Below, in pieces: positions 5,897 to 17,500 of a stretch of DNA of 22,971 bases. The notes under the pieces were generated by a model, which saw only the letters and a program-made list of their open reading frames with translations, was not told the origin of the DNA and did no database searches. Every line of letters begins with the position of its first letter. Position 1 is the stretch's first letter. Made by a program: the position numbers and the translations under genes. Source of the DNA: a virus; the IMG/VR virus record IMGVR_UViG_3300042445_001036, positions 1 through 22,971 of that record. The stretch is one strand, 5' to 3'.

Positions 5897-6243
5897 GTCC
5901 AGCCCAAAATAAATACTTGCAATTTTGCTTTGAGTGGTGCACGATTCCGTGTGTGTCGATTCAATTCAAAAGAACCCCTGACGGTAAGATTAAATACCGT
6001 GGTGAGCTCTTTGCTGGTTTTAATAAACCCAAGAAGGCACCTGCCGGAGACCCTAAGAAGTACGTGGTGCTTGCTAAGGACGGCTCTAAGGTCGCCAAAG
6101 TCAAGTTCGGGCAACGCGGCTACGAAGACTACTTGCAGCACGGTGACAACAAACGTCGCGCTAATTTTAAATCCCGCATGAATTGCTCCGAATCGAAAGA
6201 CAAGACAACCCCTAAATGGTGGGCTTGCAACTTTAACTGGTAA
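5869..6243 (+). CDS. small basic phage protein (KFGQRGYxDY...KTTPKWWAC type)
   Basis: A 124-aa protein. Its C-terminal half reads KVKFGQRGYEDYLQHGDNKR, then a basic stretch (RANFKSRMNC) and finally KDKTTPKWWACNFNW. This arrangement (KFG...GYxD...HKDxxRRxxFxxRH...TPxxW) matches small uncharacterised proteins common in phages and large DNA viruses (DUF5754-like). The function is unknown; its basic, Trp-rich tail and location at the start of the late region suggest a structural or DNA-associated role. The N-terminal 28 residues are Cys-rich and look less protein-like, so GTG at 5953 is a credible alternative start. Codons 4-9 form one arm of the inverted repeat. The next gene begins 18 bp downstream. 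Confidence 0.6.
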   Translation: MKPTGFRIQGPAQNKYLQFCFEWCTIPCVSIQFKRTPDGKIKYRGELFAGFNKPKKAPAGDPKKYVVLAKDGSKVAKVKFGQRGYEDYLQHGDNKRRANFKSRMNCSESKDKTTPKWWACNFNW

Positions 6244-6261
6244 CTTTAATAATTAAAAACT

Positions 6262-7737
6262 ATGTCTGCGAAAGAAAAAACACCCATTCTAAATAGAGGT
6301 AAAGCATTAAGGGCTTATGAACAACTTCAAGCGGACCAAGCTGTAGCGGAAGAGATTGCAAAGAGCGGTGGTAAGATCCCTAAGACGGGCATGAGCCCCA
6401 CAGGCGTGCCTGAGTACACAATGGGGATGTCCCAAAAGGATAAGTTTTTTTCGGAAGGTCGCGCCCTAGATGCCTCTCAATTAAAAAGATTCGGCGGTGA
6501 TCGTTTTAAAAGCTTTGGTGACAAAGCCGATTTTGAACAGGCAAAAGCAATGCGTAAACTTACGGGCGGTCAGGCTCTATATGATGACCCCTACCAGTTT
6601 GTAGATGATCTTAATAAGTCGCTGGCCGTTGGTGGCACCAGCGCGATCAACTCGCCAGAAGGTCGGCAGCGAGCCGTGGCAGCGGGTGTGCAATCCGGCC
6701 TTTCTTTTGAGGACGCGGACGCCGCTGTCCAAGCGGCATTCAATAAGCTTAAGCAAGTAGGGAAACGGGATAAGGCAGCAAGCCCCGAAGCAGTGGCCGC
6801 TGCTGAGAAAGACAAAGCCGACAAAGCCAAAGCTGCTGCTGATGCTGCCGCTGCGGCGACCGCAGTTAAGAGTGCACCTGCACCCACAACAACAACCCTC
6901 GGTTATGAAGTAGCTAAACCTAAGCCCTCAATAGTTGAGGAGACCATGCCTTATATTGGGGCTGCGACGAAAGGACTTACCGAAGCTCGTCTTTTAGCTG
7001 CAACTCGGGCGGGCAAATCTTTTTTAAACACAGGCGGTATGACTGGTGAGGGGGCCGCAGCTAATGCTAAAGCACTAAACGAAGCAGCCCGCAAAGCTTT
7101 GGGTGCTGAAAAGCGACTTCGTATTTTGGCCCAAGGGGGTAAGGTGACAGCGCAGCAAGCAGACGCAGCGATGGAGGCAACTAAAATAGCTAAGGAGGCA
7201 GCTGAAGAAGCCGCAAAAATGGCTAGGGTTGCAAAGTTTGTTAGCCCCTCTTCTGGTTTAGCTAAGTTTGGCGTCGGCGCACTAAAGGGTGCGGGTAAGA
7301 TCGCCGCGCCCGTCGCCATCGGTATGGAAGTTTATGACGCTGCTAAGTTTATTTTTGACGACGAGGCTCGGGCAGAGATGAGGAAGGAAGCAGAAGAGAA
7401 CGCGAAAGACAGCTTTGACGTCGGAGGCGTCTCTTTATCTGCGACAGGGGCCTTGAAGGGCGCACTTAGCCCTACGAAAACCCTGCTAACTTCAGCGGCG
7501 AACATCAAAGATGCGATCTCATCCAGTAGGAACGCTAGGGAGGCAGAGGCCAATTTACAGACTGCACAAAACAGATACGAAGCTATGGCCGAGGCCCGCC
7601 GTAAAGACTACTCCGACGAAGCATGGAGAGCCCTCTCGCCACCCATAAGAGCTAAGTACCTAGACGACCAGCGTGTGTCGATGGGTGAGAAGCCACTAAA
7701 TAAAAACTACTACAAAAACAAAGCGGAGGGTAAGTAA
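6262..7737 (+). CDS. probable internal virion/ejection protein, 491 aa, Ala/Lys-rich
   Basis: A 491-aa protein with no recognised enzyme motif. Residues about 180-215 are a low-complexity Ala/Lys stretch then Pro/Thr linker (AAADAAAAATAVKSAPAP TTTT). Residues about 285-330 form an amphipathic Ala/Glu/Lys coiled coil (MEATKIAKEAAEEAAKMARV). Residues about 332-367 are a Gly/Ala-rich hydrophobic segment (GLAKFGVGALKGAGKIAAPV) that could enter a membrane. The C-terminus is charged and helical. Such a composition, next to another helical protein and a giant protein in one rightward run, fits phage internal head or DNA-ejection proteins. Start ATG follows an A-rich leader (TAATAATTAAAAACT) without Shine-Dalgarno. 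One base separates its TAA from the next ATG. Confidence 0.7.
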   Translation: MSAKEKTPILNRGKALRAYEQLQADQAVAEEIAKSGGKIPKTGMSPTGVPEYTMGMSQKDKFFSEGRALDASQLKRFGGDRFKSFGDKADFEQAKAMRKLTGGQALYDDPYQFVDDLNKSLAVGGTSAINSPEGRQRAVAAGVQSGLSFEDADAAVQAAFNKLKQVGKRDKAASPEAVAAAEKDKADKAKAAADAAAAATAVKSAPAPTTTTLGYEVAKPKPSIVEETMPYIGAATKGLTEARLLAATRAGKSFLNTGGMTGEGAAANAKALNEAARKALGAEKRLRILAQGGKVTAQQADAAMEATKIAKEAAEEAAKMARVAKFVSPSSGLAKFGVGALKGAGKIAAPVAIGMEVYDAAKFIFDDEARAEMRKEAEENAKDSFDVGGVSLSATGALKGALSPTKTLLTSAANIKDAISSSRNAREAEANLQTAQNRYEAMAEARRKDYSDEAWRALSPPIRAKYLDDQRVSMGEKPLNKNYYKNKAEGK

Positions 7738-7738
7738 T

Positions 7739-8491
7739 ATGGCAAACCCCGTAGAAAATACACAAGACAAGTTTTCTTACGAGGGGGATATACAACCCCT
7801 TATGAGTAATTACTTTACCGCCGTGCACAACTTAGGACTTAAAGGTGGTGCTGCTGCCAATATGGTTCAACAAGAACGCAATAGACTCCAAGCTAGTGCT
7901 ACACGGGATTTAGAAGTCAAGCAACGCAGCCAACAGTTTGAAGTAACTAAGCTACAGCTTGAAGAGGCCCGCCGAAAAGCGGCCTCCGCTGTTGGCTTGA
8001 ATGACGCCGTGAGCCAATTTGGACAACAACTGACTGCGGCTATTGATGCACCGGACGATCAGCGCAGAGATATTATCTCTAAACTCGGAGTCGTGAATGG
8101 CAATCTCATTAATCAAGACGACACGGCTAAGATAATGTATCAATCAGCAACTCAGTCTCTATCGGGTTCCTCCCGTAGGGGCCAAGAAGCTGAAGCCATG
8201 AACAGCGTTCTCAGCGGTCTCGATAAAGTCGAGTTTGGTGAGGACATTGCAAAGCGGCCCACAGGTAAATTTAAAGACGAGGTTCATAGCTCACGCGTAC
8301 TTGACGTTATTGATCTACTCGGTTCGCCCGAAGATAAGCAAGCTGCGCTTAAGGCTACGGCCCAAGAACAGTATAACATTGCGCGAAACATCCGCAACGC
8401 CCGCATCAAAAAACAACTCCAAGGCTCTACGCCTTCGGTTGAAGGACCACGGTCCCTCTTCGGTAAAAAACCCGAAGTCCCTCTCCCATAA
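7739..8491 (+). CDS. probable internal virion protein, 250 aa, helical
   Basis: A 250-aa, Gln-rich, largely helical protein: residues about 40-85 (NMVQQERNRLQASATRDLEV, then KQRSQQFEVTKLQLEEARRK) look like a long coiled coil. A Lys/Pro tail (LFGKKPEVPLP) ends it. No known domain. This gene has a genuine-looking Shine-Dalgarno (GGAGGG at 7725-7730, about eight bases before ATG), unlike its neighbours. It starts one base after the 491-aa gene and is followed after 27 bp by the giant gene, so the three probably form one late operon and one ejection apparatus. Function by context only. Confidence 0.65.
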   Translation: MANPVENTQDKFSYEGDIQPLMSNYFTAVHNLGLKGGAAANMVQQERNRLQASATRDLEVKQRSQQFEVTKLQLEEARRKAASAVGLNDAVSQFGQQLTAAIDAPDDQRRDIISKLGVVNGNLINQDDTAKIMYQSATQSLSGSSRRGQEAEAMNSVLSGLDKVEFGEDIAKRPTGKFKDEVHSSRVLDVIDLLGSPEDKQAALKATAQEQYNIARNIRNARIKKQLQGSTPSVEGPRSLFGKKPEVPLP

Positions 8492-8518
8492 CAACAACAA
8501 CACAACTAAATTCCCACC

Positions 8519-11500
8519 ATGCTGGAAATTAAATCATACGACGACTGGACAGACACTGAAGAAGAACTTCAAGCCGAGCCCGTTGAAAACTTAAAACGCT
8601 ACGCGAACTATGTCCGATCAGGATATTATAAAGCGGGGATGCTTAACGAGGATAACGAAAAAGAAATTATCTATGGCGTTAAAGAGCGGGCATATAGCGA
8701 CGGTCTTATTACTGACGATATGTCAAAAGAGGAACAAGACTCCTACATTAGTACTATTGTAGGCCCCTCGCAGAATGCCGATGCAAATGCTAGGTTTGTA
8801 CTAGACCACTTACGTACTGGTAGTGAGAGTGGCATTGACCCGAAAGACACCAAAGTATCAACCCTTTCTAGTTATCTAGCATTTAAACAAGCTGCACCAG
8901 ACCAGCCATCTGATTTACAGCCCCTTGTGGATGAACTGCTTTCCGATACGGCTCTTATCAAAAGAGCCAAGATGTCTGCCGTTGATCGTGGAGAATACAG
9001 TGTTGCGGCCATTGATGAAGACGACGGCGGTCGCTCGCTATATACCGGACCAACAGCAAAACCAGATAGCATTAAAGGCGAGGTGGACTCGCTACTTGCA
9101 TCCGGTGCCCTCTCCCCGTCGGATCTATACCGTGTTGATAAAGCGGTTAGCCCCATTAATGGGGGTCTAAGCAACACATCTGAAAACTTCAGATATGAAA
9201 TGTTTCGCCGCACTGTCAGCACACTCGCCAAAACCGATAAAGACCTAGGCGACCTTATTGAATCTTCAGCAAGCAAGACACGCGAGGAAAAACTTGCGGA
9301 GCAGCGCACCACTGGAGAGTCTGTTTGGGAGGGGGTTAAGACGGCGGTTGCCTACCCATTCCTTAAGCTCGCTGATGTCGTAGAGTTCGCGGGGGACTTC
9401 GTAACAGGCGAGGAGGATGTAGCACCAGCATTCAAACCGGAAACCAAAGTCTCCGATGCTCTTGCCGAAAACGACGAAATACGTAAAAAGTTTTCCGCCG
9501 AGGAAATTGAAAAGTTCAGTGCAGACCTAACCACAACGGCAGCGGGAGCACCCTACCGTGCGGATCGGCCTGAGTCGGGGGTCTCATCGGACTCGATGGG
9601 TAACATTATTATTGCACCCCAACTGCTCGCCAACAAACAGATTTTCGAGACAGCCGTTACAGCCGCCCCACTTAATGCTGAACAGCAGACACAAGCCCGC
9701 GCCGAGCGTGAGGTACTACTGACACGAAGCGCACCAGAACTACTGCGGGTTATCCTTGAAGAGGAGCCGGAAGCAGTTGGTGCTCTAGCCAAAGCTAAAG
9801 CTAGTGGACTAAGTAACGAACAATTTATTGAGCAGTGGGTGTCCACCCCCCAAAACTATGACGGGTTTAACGCACGCCTTGAGCAGTTCGGCAAGAGCGC
9901 GTGGAAAACCGTTGCTGAAATCCCTGTGGGGATTGCAGCCCTGAGTGGTAATGAATGGGCGGCAAAATATTTAGGGGGCCTAGCCAAAGATCAAGCTCGT
10001 CGCGAAGAATACTCTCGTCTTTTTGGTGACGAGTTCGGTGTCGGTTTCCAAATTATCAATGCAGTCCCCCAAGTTGCTGCGGATATTGGTCTCACTATTG
10101 GCACAGGTGGTCTTTTTGCTGGGGCGAAGACCCTTGTTAAAACGGCAAGCCTTTCTTCCCGTTCGCTACTACGGGCTTCCACTAAGTTTGCACTATCAAA
10201 TGTTGATGAGGCTGCAACACTAGCCTATAGGGGGGCAGCAGTCGCAGGGGGAGAAGCTAATATTGGCAGCGCAATCCAAAAAATCGGCGCAAGTTTGGCA
10301 ACCAATTTTGCAGAACAAGCTCCTGTATTCACAACTGCCTTTGTCCGGTCTGCTTCTTCTACTTACGGTTCGCTCTACAGTCAGTTACCTGACACGCTGA
10401 GTCACGAAGAAAAGCACAAGAACGCGTTGGGTTACTCTTTGGCTGCTGGCCTCTCTACTGGGGTTATCACTGCTGGCATGGGTTTCTTAGGTCGCGGTGG
10501 TGTTGAAGAAATTGCAACGAAGCGTGTGCGTGCGATGCTTGCGGGCGAGACTGATGAGTCTATACTCGCTTCCGGCGCGAAGGTGGTTCCTGTAGATAAG
10601 ATGAATTATCGTCAGGCTAAACAGGTCTACGAAAACCTGAAGAATGAAAGCCGCATTGTGTCGGATGCTACTTTCCAGAAGGCGATGCGTGGTGCAATTG
10701 GTAGTACATATAAGAACTGGTTACGCACCACACTTAAAGGTGGATTGAACGAGTCTATTGAAGAAGCGATGGATCAAGGAATCCAAATGAAGCTGGAGGA
10801 CGCGTCCCTCGACAAAGAGACACCCTTAGCCCAGAGGGTATCGCAAGTGTTTACCGCAGGTCTTATTGGTGGAACAATGGGCGGGGCGATGGGCGGGGCC
10901 ACGCAGTTCGGTAAAGTTAAAAAATCCGAGATGGCACTGGTCTATGAGGGTCGTGCATCCGCCCTCGACAATGTTGTTAAGGATCTACGCAAAAACAATA
11001 GTGGTGTTACAGCGGACTTCGTGGAGCGCATGATGGATGACGCTCGCGCAAAAGCGAACGCAGCCACTCAAGCAGACGTTCTGGCTCAGACGACCGCAGC
11101 TAAGGCTAAAGAAACAGAAGCAACTGCCAATGTTAAAGAGAAACCTGTCGTGCCTATTGATACGTTCCTACAGGCTTTCTTTGGTAAACCAAAAGAAGCA
11201 GCAGTAGAACAACCGGAAACAACCACCTTCCTAAATGATCTTATTGGCGAGTCTGTTTCTGTTGGGCAGTTTTCAGGGACACTTGAAATGGCTGACGACG
11301 GAGAGAACGTCAGACTCAAATTGGATAAACCCTACAAACAAAAAGGTGGCGATCCAGTTACGCACATGGGCTTGGGGCCTAGGCTACAGAAAGCCGAAGG
11401 TTATATTACTAAGTACCCAACGCTTATGCGTACAGGGGATGATGTGTTCGGGGTAAAAGCAGGCACTCCTTATTTCCTTGTTGGCTCCACTAAAGAAAAG

Positions 11501-14500
11501 TTCGCAGCAAGGCCGCTGGCAGACGGCGTAACAGTAGATGACCGCTTTACAGTTTTGCGCGACGATGAAGGTGTTGTTCGGTCGATCACAATCAAAGATG
11601 CGGTCTCCCTCAAGAATGGCAAGATCTCGATGCCCGTATCATTAACTGGTGCGTTCATCCTTCGTGCCTTTGCAAAGGAGTATGGTATCGATGTGTCAAC
11701 ACAAGCACCAGCCCCTGAAGGACAACAACAGTTCTCCTTCGCTGAAGGAGAAATCAAAGACACCGAACCTACAGTTGAAGAAGAGGCAGCTAAGGGTACT
11801 GAGGGTCAGATGGAGTTTGACCTTGACCGAACACCAGAACAACAAGCTGTGTTTGATCGCTTTGATTCGGAGATTGCAGACCTTAAAGAGAAAATCAAAG
11901 ACCCGAGCATTAACGATGTAAGACGGGAGCGACTTCAAGACCGCTTGAAGGGTCTTCAAAAAGCACGGCGCAATTATGATTCCGAGACAATTCAAATGGG
12001 GGCACTTAGCCCCGATGAACAGGCGCGTTATAACTCCACCGATGTACAGTGGAATGCCGAGCTGGATCTAATCCGTAATGCCTACGATGTTAATCCGAAT
12101 GTGGCGGGAGCGACCAAACGAATCTTGGCCGCTCCACTCCGCAATAAAATTGGTTCCGCTATTGCTTTTGGTGATCTCGACTACGATACGCTTGAAGCCG
12201 TTAGAGATATGGCTAATGAAATTATCTCATTTGCTAACGACGAAGATAATCAAGTGTCTGATAAGATCAGATCGGAAACCCGCAAATACTACAGCAATCT
12301 TCTTAATAGGGTTGACATCGCTCGCGAGTTTATTGACGAGCGCGATATCGATTTGATTAAACAGGAGCTTGAGAACGAGGACTTTAGAGTTACACAACAA
12401 CTCCAAAAACCAGAACCCAAACCCTATCCTGTAACCAACACCCTGCATTACCTGATCTCAAAGGGTAAGCTGAAGACCGTAGATATTGTTGCGGGACTAG
12501 AAGCCGAAGGGGCTGGCGAATCCTTGACAAGGATGACCCTTACAGGATTCAAATATTTCCCAGTAGAGCGTGAGATTGAGTTTACTGATGCCGACGGCAA
12601 TGTAATTTACTTCCCATTGGGCAGTGTTGATGTGTCCTCTAAGGAGATTCAGAAGAAGCTCGCACAGAATGAAGTAAAGGCCAAGGAGTTTATCAAGCAG
12701 GAGAAGCTCGCGGCTAAGGCCACGAACAAAACGCCAGAGCTTGAGCCCGAGTCCGAAGAGGAAGCTGAGCCTGAGGCCCCCCTAGACGAACGCGTCACTG
12801 GCTTTTTAAATCTGGTTAACGACTACGTTAATAAATTTAACGAACTTAATAGTAGGGTCACGCTCCTTAAGAGAAGCAAAACAGATCAGGCACGCGTTAA
12901 AGATGAGCTTAAAGCCCTCCGTGCTGGTGCCAATAATGCTATTAAAGAAGAACTCACTTCTTTGGTCGGAGAAATCAAAAGCCGTAATGACCTACAAGAA
13001 GATCTACGGAGTGAGATGATTGACCAGATCTCGGTGTCCATCTTCGGTAAGGGTGGGTTTACTCCGGTATCAGGAAGTAGGGCACAGTTCGGCAAGATCA
13101 TCGAACCATCACTGGCATTTAAAACTACGGCGGTAGACTATCCAGCTGACAGATTCCGTAGCGGAACACAAGAAGAAGCCCTATTCAATTTGCTTGTTGG
13201 AGCAGGGCAAGTGGTAAACCTACCAACAACGGGTGCAACTATTGCAGCGGCAACTAGTATGTACACTACATCCAATGGACTTATTAAACGACCAGCCTTT
13301 TCTGAGGCTGTTGTAGAACAGGTTACAGAGGAAGGCCAAGAAGTAGCTAGACCAAACTCTTACATTAGGGATAAGAATAATCTGCTTCGTGAGCGCGTCC
13401 ATAAGGCATACCCACCTTTGGGATCAATCCAGTATAAAGCCGAAGGGCCCCAAGGCACAAAGGTAAACCCTAAGTTGGAAGCCCAACTCCGCTCTAAGCA
13501 GGTTGAGTTATCAAACATAAAAACAAAGGCAGAAGCCAAAGGATACGATGCTAGTGATAAGATTGCTGTACTGAGCAAGGAAATTGCTGAGCTAAAGAAA
13601 CAAGTTAAGGATGTTCCTAAGTACAAGATCGGTAGAGATTCTTATGACATGGTTCGTTCTCAGGACGTCACTGACCTATTTTATCCAGTCACTGTATACG
13701 AAATTAATGGTGAGACAAAAACCTTTGGGGTGTTTACCAACGACATTGAAATCACACGCGCACAAATTGCTAGGGGTTTACATATTGTAATACCCCCAAA
13801 CTTCAAAGGAGTCTTAAACCCCGCCATCCATGTAGCTCAAGACGGCGTTACTGTGGACGGGTACTACGAACCACTCAGAGATAGCTTCGTCCCAATGGGG
13901 CAGTTCCGTAGCAAGCTCGACACCCGACGCAACAGCGGGGAAGAGCCTATTGATAAAACTAGGGCTACTAAATACGACGCTCGCGCTGAGTTGCTTGTTA
14001 ATAATATGGTGCCCCCCATGATTAATAGAGACTACGCATCTCGCACATCGGGCCTAATTCAAACCGTATTCGACGGGGCTAAAAGGTTCCTATATTCAAA
14101 CGCCTTCAGCCCAACGCCGGATGCTAAATTACCGCTTACAACTAAAGGGATTGAGGACGCGGCAAGTGACGCGCTCATAGACTTTACCTCTCAGCTTAAT
14201 GAGTTCCTTCTGGCTCGCCACATAGTCACTAAAGTAATCGGCTCCCTTGATTGGAAGAATAAAATCAAGTCGCAAGAAGGACAAGAGTTAATCACAAGAG
14301 CACTAGGAGGTAACAGCAGTGATATTAATTTTAGCGATCTGCCAAAAGAACTTCGTCGTCTCTTGATTAAAGAAGATTCCGGTAATCTTACAGATGCAGT
14401 AAAGGGTACAAACCTTTCTCGCTATGTGAGAGAGATGTTTAACGGTTTGGATGACGCGACCATTGCTAAAAACATTGTCAAAATGGATATTGGTTTTGGC

Positions 14501-17500
14501 GGCGGCGATCCAACTTCCATAATGACAGGTTACGGTATGTACCTGTTTCAGAATGCTACTAGTATTCAGGGTAGTTTCTTTACGGTACCCAACCCTAGAG
14601 AGTATCTCGTAAGGACCAAAGCGATTGGTGACAAAACCGTAAAGGTTCTTGGAAAAGATTTCTCCACAATTGCCAACAAGCACGCAAAGCGTGAAAGAGC
14701 TGAAGCAGAAGAACTCCCCTCAATAAGTATCGACGCTATCGAAGAGGCCTTCGGTGGGGACTTTGAGTTCTCAGAGTTAATTGGTGCTGGCGCAAGGCCG
14801 GATTGGCAGATCCTTTTGGACGCTACCCAACGACAAAAAGAAATGGGCCTATCCCTAAGCGACTATACGGATAATTCTTTCAATGAGCTTTTCGAAATCT
14901 TAGTGTCCGCGAATGGCCATGTGTTCAACGACCGAGGTTCTATGCTCGCTTCCGAGCTAATGGCCGCTGTCAAAGGTGATAAAGAACTAGGAAAGACGTT
15001 TAGGGACATTGCGAAAATGGTTGGGTTGGATACCCCAGCAGAACTCGCAAAGATATCAGATGAGTTTCTTATTAATGTGTTGTCAAAGAAAATTAGTGAC
15101 GATGCATTGTTCAAGACTAATAATGGGTATGCTGGTATCGTCATGTCCCAGTTGTCTGAAACAGAAGTGGGGCAGAGAGCAGCGGGTCTTATGATTCTGA
15201 AGGGCTGGCTACCCCCTGTAATGATCGAAGGTAAACGAGTTCCTCTGCGTGCGCCCGCCGAGCGTATAAGTAAAGCACCAGCGGCACCACCAACCCCACC
15301 TAACGCGTCCCCAGTCGGATTCGTTATTAGAGAGAAAGCTAAAGAAGTTAGTGCTGCCGAAGCTACGGGTGGGTATGTTACCACAATTGAAGAAGCGGAA
15401 GCCTACGAGGCTAACAAGAACGTAGCTCTAGCTAGGGTTGCGGATACTATTGTCAAGCTGGGAGAAGAGAAAGCTATTGCACTTCAGACTATTGAAGAGG
15501 CGCGTAATCACATTTCCAGTGGGTTCAAAATGCTAAAGGCTGTCATCCAACCTGAAGCAGGAGAGAACGTACTTGAGCTAGCAAAGAATGATTTCTGGAC
15601 TAATAGTGCAACGGTGAGTAGTGTTATTTCTGACTTCACTAGAGAGCAAATAGCCACAATTGCTGATGAAATTAGTTCCCTAGAGGTTAAACTTTCCAAC
15701 TACGAGAAGCTACAAAAAGCTGGGCAGAAGGGACGCAATAAAGATCTGTCAAGAATTGACAGACAAATTAAAAAATACGTTAAAGCACTAGCCGACCCGC
15801 GCCTTCCTGATGACTCAGATGAAAAAACAATCTTTAGTCAAAAGTACGACGAGTTGAATAGCTTGAAGTATCATATTACCTTCAATGGCCAATTCGTTAT
15901 TGATGGTTTGAATAGCTCTATTTCACTTAAGCAAAAGGAGATTGATCGTATCAATAAAGCTGTTGGCAACGGAGCCACGGTGCTTGACAATGTGATTAAC
16001 GATATTGAATCTAGCCTGCAACAGCTTAATGATAATCGTGATTACATTAGTAGACTTTCGGACAAGTCTAAAAGTGTTGTTGACAACGAGATCAAGCACG
16101 TTGAGTATTTAATGGGGCTTCCTGAATGGAAGAGCCTTGCCGTCGCTACCGCTAATCATCCTGCTGCCCTTAAGTTTAAAGCGGATCTTACATTAGAGCA
16201 GCGGAGCCGAGTTGATAAATACAATACGTCACTTAAGGTTAAGCAAGACTATGACGCTTTCGCTGCACAACAAAAAGAAAACCTTCGTGCGGCTTTGGTT
16301 GCAAACGGTGTTGGCGTATTTAACTCTGGCCTACTTACAACATACGTAGATCCTGTTGACGTTGTTCGTCCTGAGTTCTTTGAGGAGGAGACCACACCGA
16401 GACCACAAGCAGAAATTGATGAGAGCGTACGTCTATTTGCTCAGGCTATCTCACCCGCCCGCCCCACTAATCGGAAGTCAATTGACTTCGCTCTGTCCAC
16501 CCTCGACCCCTCGCTCAGGGAAGCTGCCCGTCAGGAGAACACAAGGATGATGAATGATTTGGGTCTCGTATCGGGAGACTCTGACAGTATCCTTAGAGCA
16601 CTATCCGTGTTGAGCAATAGGGGTACAGCACAACAGCAAGCCATCGTATCGATCCTGAGTGCAGCACCCGACCTCATTCGTTCGGTAAACATCGGCATTG
16701 TTGATATGCAAGCGGGCTTTGCGGGTCTATATGACAAGTCCAATAACACGATTCTACTCAACCTTAGTGAGCACAACGGGCGCGGCCTTGCCGACGTATT
16801 GCTACACGAACTGATTCATGCTGCCACTGTTCGGGTTATTAACAACCCAACGACAGCACAGCAACGTGTGGCGGTGCAACGTCTTGAACAGATCCGCAAC
16901 TTCGCATTGGCCGCTGCCGTGAAGAAAGGAACTGATACTGACCCGACTATGCAGTTGGGTCTGTCCACTGTAGAAGAGTTTGTCACGTATGCACTTACTG
17001 CGCCGGAATTCATGTCGCTCCTTAATGGTCTTACCAAACCACAAGAGCGCACGATCATTCGCCGTATGATTGATGCAGTCCTTTCGATCTTTGGCTTTGA
17101 ACCGAAGTCGAGACAGCAGACCTCCAACGCAATTGATGAGCTTCTTGACTTCACGAAGATGTCACTCGCTCACTCCAACACGTTCAACATGGACGCACGT
17201 TGGGCAAGCACGCTACGAAACGAGCCGTCGGAGAATGCCAAGGCATCGAACATTACGCGACTCAGGTCTGCTGAGAAGGTTAACCAAACGCTCCGTAATG
17301 TAGCGGAAGATAGTGACAACGTCCTCTTCGCCACTACATCATTCGATAGGGAATACCTTGCAGCAGTAGAGGCTGGTAATATGGAGACGGCACAGCGGAT
17401 GGTGGATGAGGCGGCGCGGGCGGCGTGGTACAATCTTCGCGGAGCAAGGTCGGGCTTCTACGCCAACGGAGTTCCCACAACCCCGGAAAGTTCCGCCAAC

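Noticed and set aside
10877-10902. Repeat of ATGGGCGGGGC in the giant gene
   Set aside because: Two copies encoding MGGAMGG-type glycine repeats in a hydrophobic segment; ordinary low-complexity coding sequence.
14863-15384. 173-codon minus-strand frame inside the giant gene
   Set aside because: It is a shadow of the giant frame; its Ser/Ala/Leu-rich translation has no motif, and no leader or coupling is visible.
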